Source: Niabella beijingensis
Lineage (GTDB): Bacteria; Bacteroidota; Bacteroidia; Chitinophagales; Chitinophagaceae
Direction: 5' to 3'
Length of the DNA stretch: 64,000 nucleotides
Assembly: GCF_020034665.1 (NCBI RefSeq)
Contig: NZ_JAIQDI010000002.1
Location: forward strand, 434,001 to 498,000
This document shows, piece after piece, positions 24,590 to 33,393 of the stretch. Under the pieces are notes generated by a model, which did not search any database, was not told the DNA's origin, and worked only from the letters and a program-made list of their open reading frames with translations. Position 1 is the stretch's first letter. Every line of letters starts with the position of its first letter. A program made the position numbers and the translations under genes.

Positions 24590-25729
24590 ATGGAACGTAC
24601 CATTGTACATTGCGATTTAGACACTTTTTTCGTGTCCGTAGAAAGGTTATTGAATAGCGACCTGATTGGAAAACCCGTGCTGATTGGGGGTAGTTCCGAC
24701 CGTGGCGTTGTGGCTTCGTGTTCCTATGAAGCACGCAGGTTCGGTGTACACTCGGCTATGCCGATGCGATTGGCAAGACAGCTTTGCCCCGAAGCTGTTT
24801 TGGTTCGTGGCGACCATGACCTGTATTCAAAGTATTCCAATATTGTAACAGAAATCATTGAAGAAAAGATACCCGTAGTTGAAAAGGCATCCATAGACGA
24901 ACACTATTTGGATATGAGCGGAATGGATAAGTTTTTCGGAACGTGGAAGCTAACGCAGGAACTACGCCAGCGTATCATCCGGGAAACCGGATTGCCTATT
25001 TCGTTTGGGCTTTCGGTCAATAAGACCGTGAGCAAGATTGCCACCGGAGAAGCCAAACCCTGCGGCGAACGAAAAGTGGATGGGGGTATGGAAAAGCCGT
25101 TTTTAGCTCCGCTATCCATCCGCAAAATACCGGGCATCGGTGAAAAAACCTATCCATTGCTCCGTAATATGGGCATATCCCATATTTATGCCTTACAACA
25201 GATGAATGTTTTTACAATGAGGCAAGTGTTGGGAGAAAACGGAGTAAGCATTTGGAACAAAGCCAATGGAGTTGACAATAGTGATGTAGTGCCGTTCCAC
25301 CAGCAGAAAAGCATGAGCAAGGAACACACCTTTGAGCAGGACACGATTGATATGGTTTTATTGCGCAAAATAATGCTCTCGATGGTGGACGAATTGGCAT
25401 TTGACCTGCGGAAAGACGGTAAACTGACCTCTTGCGTAACGGTCAAAATCCGTTACAGCAACTTCGATACCCAATCTAAGCAGGTTAAACTTCCCTTTAC
25501 CGCTTCGGAGCGTGTTATCTCGCAAACAGTTCTCCAGCTTTTTGACAAGCTGTACAGTCGCCGGATGCTCATCAGGTTGATAGGTGTAAAATTCAGCAAC
25601 CTTATCACGGGTTCGTATCAGGCAGATTTGTTTGATGACACACTGGAAGATATGAACCTTTCGAGGGCAATGGATAAAATCAGGATGCGTTACGGGCATC
25701 AGTCGGTAGTACGTGGCTTTGCCCTTTAA
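24590..25729 (+). CDS. dinB: DNA polymerase IV (DinB), Y-family translesion polymerase
   Basis: A 379-residue Y-family polymerase. Metal-binding residues are present: D9 in IVHCDLDTFF and D103/E104 in SIDEHYLDMS. Also seen are CSYEARRFGVHSAMPM and a C-terminal clamp-binding motif QADLF. The catalytic residues are intact, so this is an active DinB type and not the non-catalytic ImuB. It is divergent from the S24 repressor and followed at once by the dnaE-like gene, forming an element-borne mutagenesis cassette. Confidence 0.93.
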   Translation: MERTIVHCDLDTFFVSVERLLNSDLIGKPVLIGGSSDRGVVASCSYEARRFGVHSAMPMRLARQLCPEAVLVRGDHDLYSKYSNIVTEIIEEKIPVVEKASIDEHYLDMSGMDKFFGTWKLTQELRQRIIRETGLPISFGLSVNKTVSKIATGEAKPCGERKVDGGMEKPFLAPLSIRKIPGIGEKTYPLLRNMGISHIYALQQMNVFTMRQVLGENGVSIWNKANGVDNSDVVPFHQQKSMSKEHTFEQDTIDMVLLRKIMLSMVDELAFDLRKDGKLTSCVTVKIRYSNFDTQSKQVKLPFTASERVISQTVLQLFDKLYSRRMLIRLIGVKFSNLITGSYQADLFDDTLEDMNLSRAMDKIRMRYGHQSVVRGFAL

Positions 25730-25743
25730 AATTCGTGTTCGGT

Positions 25744-28686
25744 ATGTTAATTAATTTGCACAGCTATTTTAGTTTGAGGTATGGGACAATGAGCATTGGG
25801 ACGCTCGTTGAAAACCTCCGTACCTATGGTTATGATACGGCGGTATTAACGGACATTAACAATTCATCGGCAACACTCGATTTTATAAAGCAATGCCGTG
25901 AAGCAGGGATAAATGGACTGGCTGGAATGGAGTTCAGGAACGACAACCAATTGTTGTATGTAGGGATTGCCAAAAACGAAAAGGGTTTTAAAGAACTGAA
26001 CGACTTAATGACCCATGCCAACCGTTCCAAGTCAGCATTGCCAAATATTGCGCCCGAATTTCGGCACGTATCTATCGTTTATCCTTTTGGTGCGGTCAAA
26101 GAAAGCGAATTAAAGGATAACGAATACATCGGCATTCGTCCGCAGGAAGTAAACAGGTTTATTGTTGCACCTAAACAGCGTTGGGAACGCTACGTAATTT
26201 TACAGCCTGTTTCATTCAGACAGGCAGATTTTCAATTGCATAAACAGTTACGTGCTATTGACAACAATATCCTTATCTCTCAATTATCGGCGGCGCAAAT
26301 CGGAAAGGAAACCGAATTTTTCATTAGCAGGACAGAACTCTTAAACGCTTACAATCCTGTACCAAAGCTGATAGAAAACACGGGACATTTATTAGCGGAT
26401 TGCAGCTTTGATTTTGACTTTGAAGGCAGTAAGAACCGGAAAACATTTACAGGGAATAGGTACGATGATAAACAGCTATTGTACAAATATGCTGTTGATG
26501 GTTTTGCCAAACGATACGGTGCGGATAATAAACAGGCTAAAGAGCGTGTATTAAAGGAACTGGATATAATAGACAACCTTAACTTTTCCAGTTATTTCTT
26601 AATCACGGATGATATATGCCGCTATGCGAGAAACCGTAACTTTCATTACGTGGGTAGAGGTAGCGGTGCAAACAGTATCGTTGCGTACTGTTTGGGAATT
26701 ACGGACGTTTGCCCCATTGAACTGAACCTTTATTTTGAACGCTTCTTAAACCCGAAAAGGAAAAGCCCACCGGATTTTGATATAGATTTTTCATGGCGTG
26801 ACCGGGACGAAATGTACGACTACATTTTTAAGCGGTATCAAAGCGAATATACAGCCCTTATGGGAGCAATGAGTACGTTCCGTGACCGTTCCATCATCAG
26901 GGAGTTAGGCAAGGTTTACGGACTGCCAAAAAGCGAAATTGACCGCCTTGTAAATGAGCCTGAAAGTATGCTCAATAAAAATGAGGTAACCAATACAATC
27001 CTGTCCGTTTACAATCAGATGGCAGATTTCCCTAACCAACGGACGATACACGCTTCGGGGGTTTTGATTTCTGACAAGCCACTCACGTGTTATTCCGCAC
27101 TGGATTACCCACCAAAGGGATTGCCTACGGTACAGTATGATATGTATGTGGCAGAAGATATTGGCTTTGAGAAGTTTGATATACTATCACAAAGAGGTAT
27201 CGGGCATATCAAAGATTGCCGGGAAATTATTCGATTGAATAAGGGCGAAACGGTAGATACGTCCGACCCCAAACGCTTTTTTAATGACCCGGTAATTGCG
27301 GCGCAATTGCGGTCTGCAAATACCGTTGGCTGCTTCTACATCGAAAGTCCGGCAATGCGGCAGCTTATCAGCAAACTGCAATGTGATAATTATTTGACGT
27401 TGGTGGCTGCGAGTTCCATTATTCGCCCCGGTGTAGCAAGTTCAGGAATGATGCAGGCATACATTGACAGGCATTTGAACCCTGAAAAGGTTGACTACAT
27501 CCACCCGGCATTCAAGGAACAATTAGAGGACACTTACGGCATTATGGTGTACCAGGAGGACGTAATGAAAATTGGTCATCACTTCGGTGGTTTGGATTTA
27601 GCGGATGCCGATGTACTTCGCAGGATGATGAGCGGGAAATACCGTAACGTAAACCATTTGGCAGAAATTGAAGATAAATACAATAGCAATTGCCGGGAGA
27701 AAGGCTATCCCGAACACGTTGCCAAAGAGGTTTGGCGGCAGATGCAGTCTTTCGCCGGGTACAGCTTCAACAAGGCTCATAGTGCATCCTTTGCGGTAGA
27801 AAGCTATCAAAGTTTGTTCCTGAAGACTTACTACCCGCTTGAATTTATGGTAAGCGTGTTGAATAATTACGGCGGTTTTTATTCACGGGAGGTTTATATC
27901 AATGAGGTAAAGAAAGCAGGGGGAAATATCTGTTTGCCCTGTGTGAACAAAAGTGCGTTTGATACCTCCATTGTGGGGAGCGATATTTATTTGGGATTTG
28001 ACTGCCTGTTGAACCTCGAAAGCGAACTGGCGCAGCTTATCCCCGAAGAACGGAAACGTAACGGGGAATATTTGAGTTTGGAAAACTTTAATTTGCGAAC
28101 GGGTGCAGGATTGGAGCAGATTATAATCCTTATACGTTGCGGTGCGTTCCGCTTTTTGGGAGCAGGTAAAAAAGAATTGCTTTGGGAGGCTCATTTGCTA
28201 CTGAACAAAAGCAGGGCTGCCCATAATACGCAGGTTGGTCAACTGTTTTTTAATAGTGCCGAAAAGCCGCAATTGCCCGTGTTCGTAACGGATGACTTAG
28301 AAAATCTGTATGATGAAATTGAGCTAATGGGGTTTCCTGTTTCGGGTAGTATTTTTGACCTTGCCAAGTCCGATTATCGGGGGAATGCTTCGGCAAAAAC
28401 ATTAGCTTCCTTTCGTGGGCAGGTTGTCAGGGTTGTTGCCCATTTGGTAACACACAAAACGGTGCGGACAAAGACCGGAACAATTATGAAATTCGGTACT
28501 TTCATAGATATAGACGGAGACTTTATAGACACGATACACTTTCCGCAAAGCCTGCATAAATCCCCGCTCCGTGGGAAAGGGTTATATCTTATCGAGGGCA
28601 AAGTTGTTGTTGATTACGGATGTCCGGCAATAGAGGTACATCGTTGTGCCATGATGCCAATCAAACCCGACCCACGAAGTGTTTAA
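25744..28686 (+). CDS. Second DNA polymerase III alpha (DnaE-like), with degenerate PHP domain
   Basis: A polymerase III alpha-type protein of about 980 residues, shorter than the housekeeping DnaE in this window (1223). The palm motif is intact: SPPDFDIDFS (D346, D348 at about 341-350), and the third acid is probably in EKFDILSQRGI. The PHP domain has lost metal ligands: HLHVH becomes LINLHSYFS and the DH pair becomes TDINN, so a nuclease function there is unlikely. It could start at GTG 25735 (983 aa). It lies directly after dinB and stops one base past the stop of a convergent gene. It probably works with DinB in damage-tolerant synthesis, as DnaE2-type enzymes do. Confidence 0.92.
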   Translation: MLINLHSYFSLRYGTMSIGTLVENLRTYGYDTAVLTDINNSSATLDFIKQCREAGINGLAGMEFRNDNQLLYVGIAKNEKGFKELNDLMTHANRSKSALPNIAPEFRHVSIVYPFGAVKESELKDNEYIGIRPQEVNRFIVAPKQRWERYVILQPVSFRQADFQLHKQLRAIDNNILISQLSAAQIGKETEFFISRTELLNAYNPVPKLIENTGHLLADCSFDFDFEGSKNRKTFTGNRYDDKQLLYKYAVDGFAKRYGADNKQAKERVLKELDIIDNLNFSSYFLITDDICRYARNRNFHYVGRGSGANSIVAYCLGITDVCPIELNLYFERFLNPKRKSPPDFDIDFSWRDRDEMYDYIFKRYQSEYTALMGAMSTFRDRSIIRELGKVYGLPKSEIDRLVNEPESMLNKNEVTNTILSVYNQMADFPNQRTIHASGVLISDKPLTCYSALDYPPKGLPTVQYDMYVAEDIGFEKFDILSQRGIGHIKDCREIIRLNKGETVDTSDPKRFFNDPVIAAQLRSANTVGCFYIESPAMRQLISKLQCDNYLTLVAASSIIRPGVASSGMMQAYIDRHLNPEKVDYIHPAFKEQLEDTYGIMVYQEDVMKIGHHFGGLDLADADVLRRMMSGKYRNVNHLAEIEDKYNSNCREKGYPEHVAKEVWRQMQSFAGYSFNKAHSASFAVESYQSLFLKTYYPLEFMVSVLNNYGGFYSREVYINEVKKAGGNICLPCVNKSAFDTSIVGSDIYLGFDCLLNLESELAQLIPEERKRNGEYLSLENFNLRTGAGLEQIIILIRCGAFRFLGAGKKELLWEAHLLLNKSRAAHNTQVGQLFFNSAEKPQLPVFVTDDLENLYDEIELMGFPVSGSIFDLAKSDYRGNASAKTLASFRGQVVRVVAHLVTHKTVRTKTGTIMKFGTFIDIDGDFIDTIHFPQSLHKSPLRGKGLYLIEGKVVVDYGCPAIEVHRCAMMPIKPDPRSV

Positions 28687-28979
28687 ACTTTAGTGCTGGT
28701 ATAGTTCTGCTCCAAAATCGCCAGAATATCACTTTCCTTATAAATTATCTTACCACCTATCTGAATGAATGGTAGGATATTGTCATCCCGGTATTGTTGC
28801 AATGTGCGCTTGCTGATATGTAACAGCTTGCACAGGTCTTCGCCCGATAAATAAACTTCTCCGTTCATTACAGGACGGTAGTTTTTTAGTATCAGTTCCA
28901 AGCGGTTGCGCAATTCCTCAAACTTGCTTTTATAGTAGGCGATTTCCTCTGCATCGCTATCAAAAAGTTCCATACTCAT
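28683..28979 (-). CDS. Excisionase-like HTH protein 1
   Basis: A 98-residue protein with a helix-turn-helix (HTH_17/MerR-like excisionase): SGEDLCKLLHISKRTLQQY followed by ILPFIQIGGKIIYKESDI. Similar to the Xis-like proteins of Bacteroides conjugative transposons. It overlaps the next gene upstream by four bases (ATGA). Confidence 0.8.
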   Translation of the reverse strand: MSMELFDSDAEEIAYYKSKFEELRNRLELILKNYRPVMNGEVYLSGEDLCKLLHISKRTLQQYRDDNILPFIQIGGKIIYKESDILAILEQNYTSTKV

Positions 28980-29266
28980 TTGTTTTCGGTTTCAGCATCG
29001 GAAGCAAGCAAATGCTGTACGTCCGAGAATTTGTAATAATTCTTCCGGTTCAATTTTGAAAAAGGCAATAGCCCTTTGTCTTTATAGGATTGCAGGGTGC
29101 GTTTGGAAATGCCGAGCATTAGGCACACCTCCTGATTATCGAGCCAACGTTCTTCATTAAAAATGCCTATATAGGCTTCGCTTGCGTTGGTGGCAAGCTG
29201 TAACAGTTCGTCCAGTTCTGCGGTCATTTCCTTTAGAACAGACTTCGGTATCGCAATTACTTCCAT
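28976..29266 (-). CDS. Excisionase-like HTH protein 2
   Basis: A 96-residue paralogue of the preceding protein: DNQEVCLMLGISKRTLQSY followed by GLLPFSKLNRKNYYKFSDV. Two such HTH genes in tandem are common in CTnDOT-type excision modules. Expected to bind the element ends or nearby promoters; not proven here. Confidence 0.8.
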   Translation of the reverse strand: MEVIAIPKSVLKEMTAELDELLQLATNASEAYIGIFNEERWLDNQEVCLMLGISKRTLQSYKDKGLLPFSKLNRKNYYKFSDVQHLLASDAETENK

Positions 29267-29377
29267 ATTCCTTTCCTCACTTTTTTCACGTCAGAAATGG
29301 AAATTAGGAAAGGTATTAAGGCGTATCTTATTTGGGTGTGTGTTTGGCTTTGAGTGGTAAGGTTTGGCGCAAAAGAA

Positions 29378-29409
29378 AACGGTACAAGCCTGTATAGACC
29401 TGTACCGTT
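29378..29409 (-). terminator. Terminator of the leftward small-gene operon
   Basis: The stem AACGGTACA/TGTACCGTT is 9 bp and perfect, with a loop of 14 bases. On the minus strand it is followed by TTTCTTTTGC, U-rich. It sits just past the stop of the small membrane gene (29432). Confidence 0.7.
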
Positions 29410-29431
29410 ATAAGATTGTATGTTTATTTCT

Positions 29432-29704
29432 TTATTGTGGTTTCTGAACCTCTATGTTTTTGGCAGCTATTTCCTTTTTCTCACGGGAATACACCCATAA
29501 GGATAACAGCCCGAAAATAATTAAGGCATACGCCACCCATTTGCCAACTTTTTCGACAAATTTAATGGCTACTTTTTTTTCATAACTGGAAAACCCCTCT
29601 GCTCCGGTGGGGCTACGCCTGTAAAATCTCCTGCGGTTAATCCAATAACGCAAACCTAAGCCTGCTACCAAAAATATTATTCCTATAACTAATGATGATG
29701 CCAT
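29432..29704 (-). CDS. Small membrane protein, unknown function
   Basis: A 90-residue protein with two membrane helices: SLVIGIIFLVAGLGLRYWI (about 4-22) and VAYALIIFGLLSLWVYS (about 57-73). An RRRFYRRSPTGAEGF loop and basic linkers lie between them. It is the last gene of the seven-gene operon. No known function. Confidence 0.65.
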   Translation of the reverse strand: MASSLVIGIIFLVAGLGLRYWINRRRFYRRSPTGAEGFSSYEKKVAIKFVEKVGKWVAYALIIFGLLSLWVYSREKKEIAAKNIEVQKPQ

Positions 29705-29788
29705 AATTCTACCGTTTAAAATTTAGTACAATATCCGCTCCGCTATAAACAAAAATACAATTTATAAATATCGGGTGCATGAAGAAAA

Positions 29789-29983
29789 CTACCCAACTTG
29801 GGTAAACTTTTTTGTTTTTAATGCTTTTAATTTCTCGTGCATATCTGCCCAATATGCCTGCCGTTCTTTGTCGCTTTCTACGGGCGGGTTGTGCTGGTAT
29901 GTTTTGTACCAACCTGCCTGCCGAATGGCTTTATTAAGGTCTGTAACCTCAATCCATTGCCCTTTGTTATTTCTTATTTTCAT
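29789..29983 (-). CDS. Small unknown protein
   Basis: A 64-residue protein, MKIRNNKGQWIEVTDLNKAI with WYKTYQHNPP and ending AYWADMHEKLKALK. The start overlaps the preceding gene's stop by 17 bases. No domain recognised. Gene status rests on a good start, position in a leftward operon and soluble amino-acid composition. Confidence 0.6.
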   Translation of the reverse strand: MKIRNNKGQWIEVTDLNKAIRQAGWYKTYQHNPPVESDKERQAYWADMHEKLKALKTKKFTQVG

Positions 29984-30299
29984 TGTCTTTGATTTTTTGA
30001 TTAAGTATTGCTTGTGCTTTTCGTTGTGCTTTCTTCTCTTTTATTTCATAGCCTACGCTTAGATACCAGCGTATCATCGCCGATTTATCAGGATTGCGTA
30101 CCTGAAATTTATAGGCTCCGTACTTTCTTAGGTCAATCATTACCGTTTTAGAAGTACCTACCACGTCAGGAATGATTTTACCTTTTTCAATGGCACTGTA
30201 CACGCTGGTGGCATATACCATTTTCCTGAAAGCGAAGTCCATAACCGTCTCATAGGACTTCAATAAATGATTGTTGTATTTGTCGTTTCTACGTTTCAT
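29967..30299 (-). CDS. Unknown protein with possible DNA-binding region
   Basis: A 110-residue protein; MVYATSVYSAIEKGKIIPDV followed by SKTVMIDLRKYGAYKF looks like a short recognition region, and the tail is strongly basic (KEKKAQRKAQAILNQKIKD). No domain assigned. Part of the leftward operon. Confidence 0.6.
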   Translation of the reverse strand: MKRRNDKYNNHLLKSYETVMDFAFRKMVYATSVYSAIEKGKIIPDVVGTSKTVMIDLRKYGAYKFQVRNPDKSAMIRWYLSVGYEIKEKKAQRKAQAILNQKIKDNENKK

Positions 30300-30317
30300 C
30301 GTTTTATTATTATTTGT

Positions 30318-30794
30318 TTAACCTATATGAGCGGTCTTCCTGAATTGTTCTATATGTGCCTCAACATCGTTTAAAGTCTTACACCCGGACAATTCTTTTG
30401 ATAACCGTTCTATTTCTTCAATCCGTATCAATGCCGAAAAACTGTACTCCCATACCTTACCCTCAACTTTTAGTAGCATCCTATATGGTTTCGTCATATT
30501 TCTACGCAACTGTTGAGCCTTTAAAGCGTAGTCGGTATTTTCGGTTGCCCTGTACATTTCGTTAAGCTGTTCCATGCGCCTAAACCTCCCATATCTGATT
30601 AGCGGCGATTTGGCTTTTCTGCGCTTCGGCTTTGTACGATACCGTAGGTCTTCCCAAAAATCATCAGGAGTATAACTTGGGTGTTCCTTGCTAAGAATAT
30701 CGTAGGCAAATAGCGGCTCTTTCTTGTATAGCCGTCTTGCCTTTCGCATCCTGCGAATAGAAGCCAGTCTTTCAGGTGTGTACGGTTTTCCCAT
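30318..30794 (-). CDS. Unknown basic protein
   Basis: A 158-residue, very basic protein (KPYTPERLASIRRMRKARRLYKK..., KPKRRKAKS). A helical C-terminus follows, with LIRIEEIERLSKELSGC. No known domain; could bind nucleic acid, which is a guess from charge only. Confidence 0.6.
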   Translation of the reverse strand: MGKPYTPERLASIRRMRKARRLYKKEPLFAYDILSKEHPSYTPDDFWEDLRYRTKPKRRKAKSPLIRYGRFRRMEQLNEMYRATENTDYALKAQQLRRNMTKPYRMLLKVEGKVWEYSFSALIRIEEIERLSKELSGCKTLNDVEAHIEQFRKTAHIG

Positions 30795-30845
30795 TGCTTT
30801 TGGATTATTAAGGCAACCGTCATTGCAGACGGTCGTCTGTGGTTT

Positions 30846-31295
30846 TTATTCCCAATCTTCTTTAAGGGGTTTTGGGTTTGGTTGTATCAACTCCATGTTA
30901 TCCCATACATGGTTGAAAATTTCCTTTATATCCTTGTCGGAAAGTTTTTGCAATATGATTGCGTGTCGGTAATCGTTATATATTTCTATTTCACGATTTG
31001 GAAAACTGCCTGTTGCAATTTTACATGCGCTTCTCCCGCTTCTTATACATAGATGCAGTGTGTTATCGCTCCAACCCTCATAGCCGATTATAAGCGTTTC
31101 ATCTAAAGGAACCGCACCGGGTAAAGCCTTGTTAACGGTAGGGTCTGTAAAAGTCAACTTTGCAAGGCGGTTGCAATAGGGCATACCCTCGTGTTCTGCC
31201 ATCATTTTGGCAAACAATACCTGCTCAATAGCACCTTTAGGGTTTTCTATACCAAATAGCAGGGTTTCAATGCTGAATGAGATTTTATTTTTCAT
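30846..31295 (-). CDS. Unknown protein
   Basis: A 149-residue soluble protein starting MKNKISFSIETLLFGIENPKG, with VPLDETLIIGYEGWSDNTLH and the acidic C-terminus ELIQPNPKPLKEDWE. No known domain. It begins 3 bases after the stop of the gene before it in the operon. Confidence 0.6.
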   Translation of the reverse strand: MKNKISFSIETLLFGIENPKGAIEQVLFAKMMAEHEGMPYCNRLAKLTFTDPTVNKALPGAVPLDETLIIGYEGWSDNTLHLCIRSGRSACKIATGSFPNREIEIYNDYRHAIILQKLSDKDIKEIFNHVWDNMELIQPNPKPLKEDWE

Positions 31296-31298
31296 GTC

Positions 31299-31706
31299 TT
31301 ATTTGTTTATGTCTGTTACAATCATTTTTTCATGTCCAAAAAGCAGGTGTATTGCCTCTTTTAACTTGCTGCCGCAATTTTCCCTCTCTGCATATTCTAT
31401 CAGGCAGTTTGTAAGGAATATCGCATTGTAGCCGTCAAAAAGCTGGTCGGAAAATACCCGCAAGCTGCGGTGTAGCATTACGTTGTACCGCTTTAATATC
31501 TGTTCGGTATTGCCTACTAAGCCAAACCAAAAATCTGCGGTTATCAGGGTCTTGTCTGCCCAAATACTGCGCATATATTCCTCCTGCGCTCTGAAACGTT
31601 CCGTTTCCTCTTGTACAAAAACGGTCAATTCTTTTAGGGTGTCGGGGAATAGCTTTGCCAGCAAATACGCCCGTTCTACGTTGTTCATTTCTTTTAATGC
31701 TCTCAT
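31299..31706 (-). CDS. Unknown helical protein
   Basis: A 135-residue protein starting MRALKEMNNVERAYLLAKLF, helical and soluble, with WFGLVGNTEQILKRYNVMLH in the middle. The start at 31706 was chosen over an upstream in-frame ATG at 31736 for fit to the operon spacing. No known domain. Confidence 0.6.
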   Translation of the reverse strand: MRALKEMNNVERAYLLAKLFPDTLKELTVFVQEETERFRAQEEYMRSIWADKTLITADFWFGLVGNTEQILKRYNVMLHRSLRVFSDQLFDGYNAIFLTNCLIEYAERENCGSKLKEAIHLLFGHEKMIVTDINK

Positions 31707-31759
31707 TGTATTGATTTTTTTAAAGGCGACCACCATTGCAGGCAGTCGCCTTTGGTTAA

Positions 31760-32833
31760 TTAATTAAGTTGAAATACGTCTGCTCCGATTTTCTCGAATG
31801 AGGTACACAGGTCAAAGGCTTTTTGGGTCTTTAGCTGTGCAGTACCACCCATTACAATGCTTTGTAATTTGGCTTCATCGTCTTTGTAGTTTCTTACATT
31901 CTGAAAGTAGCCTGTAACAGCATTGTACGCCCCGAACAATGTGCCTTTAGTGGTGTTCATCTGTTGCGTGTCGCTGGTCATAGCGTATGCCAAGGCATCA
32001 TCTACGATATTTTTAAACACGGTAGAAACATCATCTTCAGCACCCTTTTTAATTAGGTCAAGCGTTTCCTTATTTGGGCAAAGCGCAAGCTGTATCAGCT
32101 TTCTAACTTCCCTGTCCGATACCTGAACTTTTGCCCATTGGTTGAAAATGCCCTCTAACTGATTGCTTAGGGTGTTCGCTAATCCCATTACCTTGTGAGC
32201 GTTGTCAAGGCGTTGTTTTGCGCCTGCTGTGTGCTTAATGCGTACCACATTGCTCATGGTGCGGAGTGATGCGTTTAAGGTGTTTTGGCAAACGATGCGA
32301 ATAGGTGTAAACGCTGCGGTAATACTTCCGCTACCGTCATGCGAAGTAGTCAAGAAAATGTATTTTTCGGTTACATCATCCCCGTTGCCTACACGGATAT
32401 AGTCAGGCAGCTTTGCAGTAATGAAAATACGTTCGCCCTGTCCTAATGCTCCTGCTGTCTCGTATAAGATACCATCACCACCGCCTACGATTGCATCAAA
32501 GAAATTAAAGGCTTCCCGGTTCTGTACGATATGGTAGTCTTTGCCCACTACGCCTAATACTGCATTGTTATCGGTTCTGATATTGGCGAAGTAGTTAGGT
32601 ACGTGTAACTGGCTGTCTGCTATCTCGATGCCCTGTGCGGTTTCGATGATGTTTGAGCCTGTGGTAAACAACGGACTTTTTACGACCTCATAGTCAAGCC
32701 CTGCATGTTTGATGGCTTCCGCACTTGTTGGGTATTCCTCGATGATTTGCCCTAAGTTGTGCCATGCTTTTTCCTTTACGCTAAAGAATGAATAACGTCC
32801 GGTTCTGCTGTTGAAATTAAGATTGTGTGCCAT
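31760..32833 (-). CDS. DUF932 (phage/plasmid-like protein TIGR03299) protein
   Basis: A 357-residue protein of the DUF932 family: MAHNLNFNSRTGRYSFFSVK, EKAWHNLGQIIEEYPTS, followed by VVGKDYHIVQNREAF and TRLE-like GSGSITAAFTPIRIVCQNTL. Such proteins are common in phages, plasmids and conjugative elements, and their biochemical role is not known. It is the first gene of the leftward operon, and a gene-free 500-bp region with palindromes lies upstream. Confidence 0.85.
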   Translation of the reverse strand: MAHNLNFNSRTGRYSFFSVKEKAWHNLGQIIEEYPTSAEAIKHAGLDYEVVKSPLFTTGSNIIETAQGIEIADSQLHVPNYFANIRTDNNAVLGVVGKDYHIVQNREAFNFFDAIVGGGDGILYETAGALGQGERIFITAKLPDYIRVGNGDDVTEKYIFLTTSHDGSGSITAAFTPIRIVCQNTLNASLRTMSNVVRIKHTAGAKQRLDNAHKVMGLANTLSNQLEGIFNQWAKVQVSDREVRKLIQLALCPNKETLDLIKKGAEDDVSTVFKNIVDDALAYAMTSDTQQMNTTKGTLFGAYNAVTGYFQNVRNYKDDEAKLQSIVMGGTAQLKTQKAFDLCTSFEKIGADVFQLN

Positions 32834-33344
32834 GATTTTTTACTTTTTTAGTGATTGTTTGAATTGAATTTTTTTGAGATTTATTCGGTATGGTGGGGAG
32901 GTGCTGTTTCGTTTCGTTACCTTTTCCAATGCTGTTAATCTTCATACCTGACATTTTTTTTATTCGTTTAAGGAGCCGGAGTATGCTATGTTTCGTTTCA
33001 CGAGCAGTTGAGGTTAGTGTTTAGGAGGCACAAGGTTTTGGGAAAAAATACTTACCCAACGGGTGGAGATTTTTTTTCAAACTTGCATGACCTTTTGCCT
33101 CCGTTAAGAACACGTCCAACCTTTGCTCTTGACAACGGGACAAAACGCATACAGGCTCATTGGGTAAAAAAAATGCGTGGAAGTAATGAAGATTGCATTG
33201 GTAAAAGGTTCTAAATGGGATTGAAATTTCATTCCCATCACATTGGATTTCTAAACTCCATTTTTAGATGTGCGTGGCTTTGGAAGCCACTTGGATTTTG
33301 GAAAATAATAGCGGAGATAAACCCAAAACAAAGGGCATAAAAAA
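32834..33344. promoter_or_regulatory. Gene-free region with palindromes upstream of the DUF932 operon
   Basis: No credible gene. It contains a 22-bp near-perfect palindrome (33216-33237, 20 of 22 positions symmetrical around GAAATTTC), a hairpin GTGGCTT-TGG-AAGCCAC (33274-33290), and a direct repeat TGTTTCGTTTC in the first 170 bp. It probably holds the promoter and operator of the leftward operon. Confidence 0.5.
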
Positions 33345-33366
33345 AGCAGGATTATTAAATCCTGCT
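33345..33366 (-). terminator. Terminator of the integrase gene
   Basis: The stem AGCAGGAT/ATCCTGCT is followed on the minus strand by TTTTTTATG. It sits 28 bases past the stop of the integrase. Confidence 0.75.
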
Positions 33367-33393
33367 CTTGGTTAAATGATAAAGCTGCAAACG

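Noticed and set aside
24590..25729. DinB considered as an ImuB-type non-catalytic protein
   Set aside because: All three metal-binding acids (D9, D103, E104) are present, so it is a catalytic DinB.
28683..29266. HTH pair considered as a toxin-antitoxin module
   Set aside because: Both proteins are excisionase-like HTH paralogues and no toxin fold is present.
29709..29912. 67-codon frame overlapping the small 64-residue gene
   Set aside because: The neighbouring frame fits the operon better, with overlap to the gene before it and a more natural composition.
33008..33214. 68-codon open frame upstream of the DUF932 operon
   Set aside because: No conserved pattern and it lies in the regulatory palindrome region.
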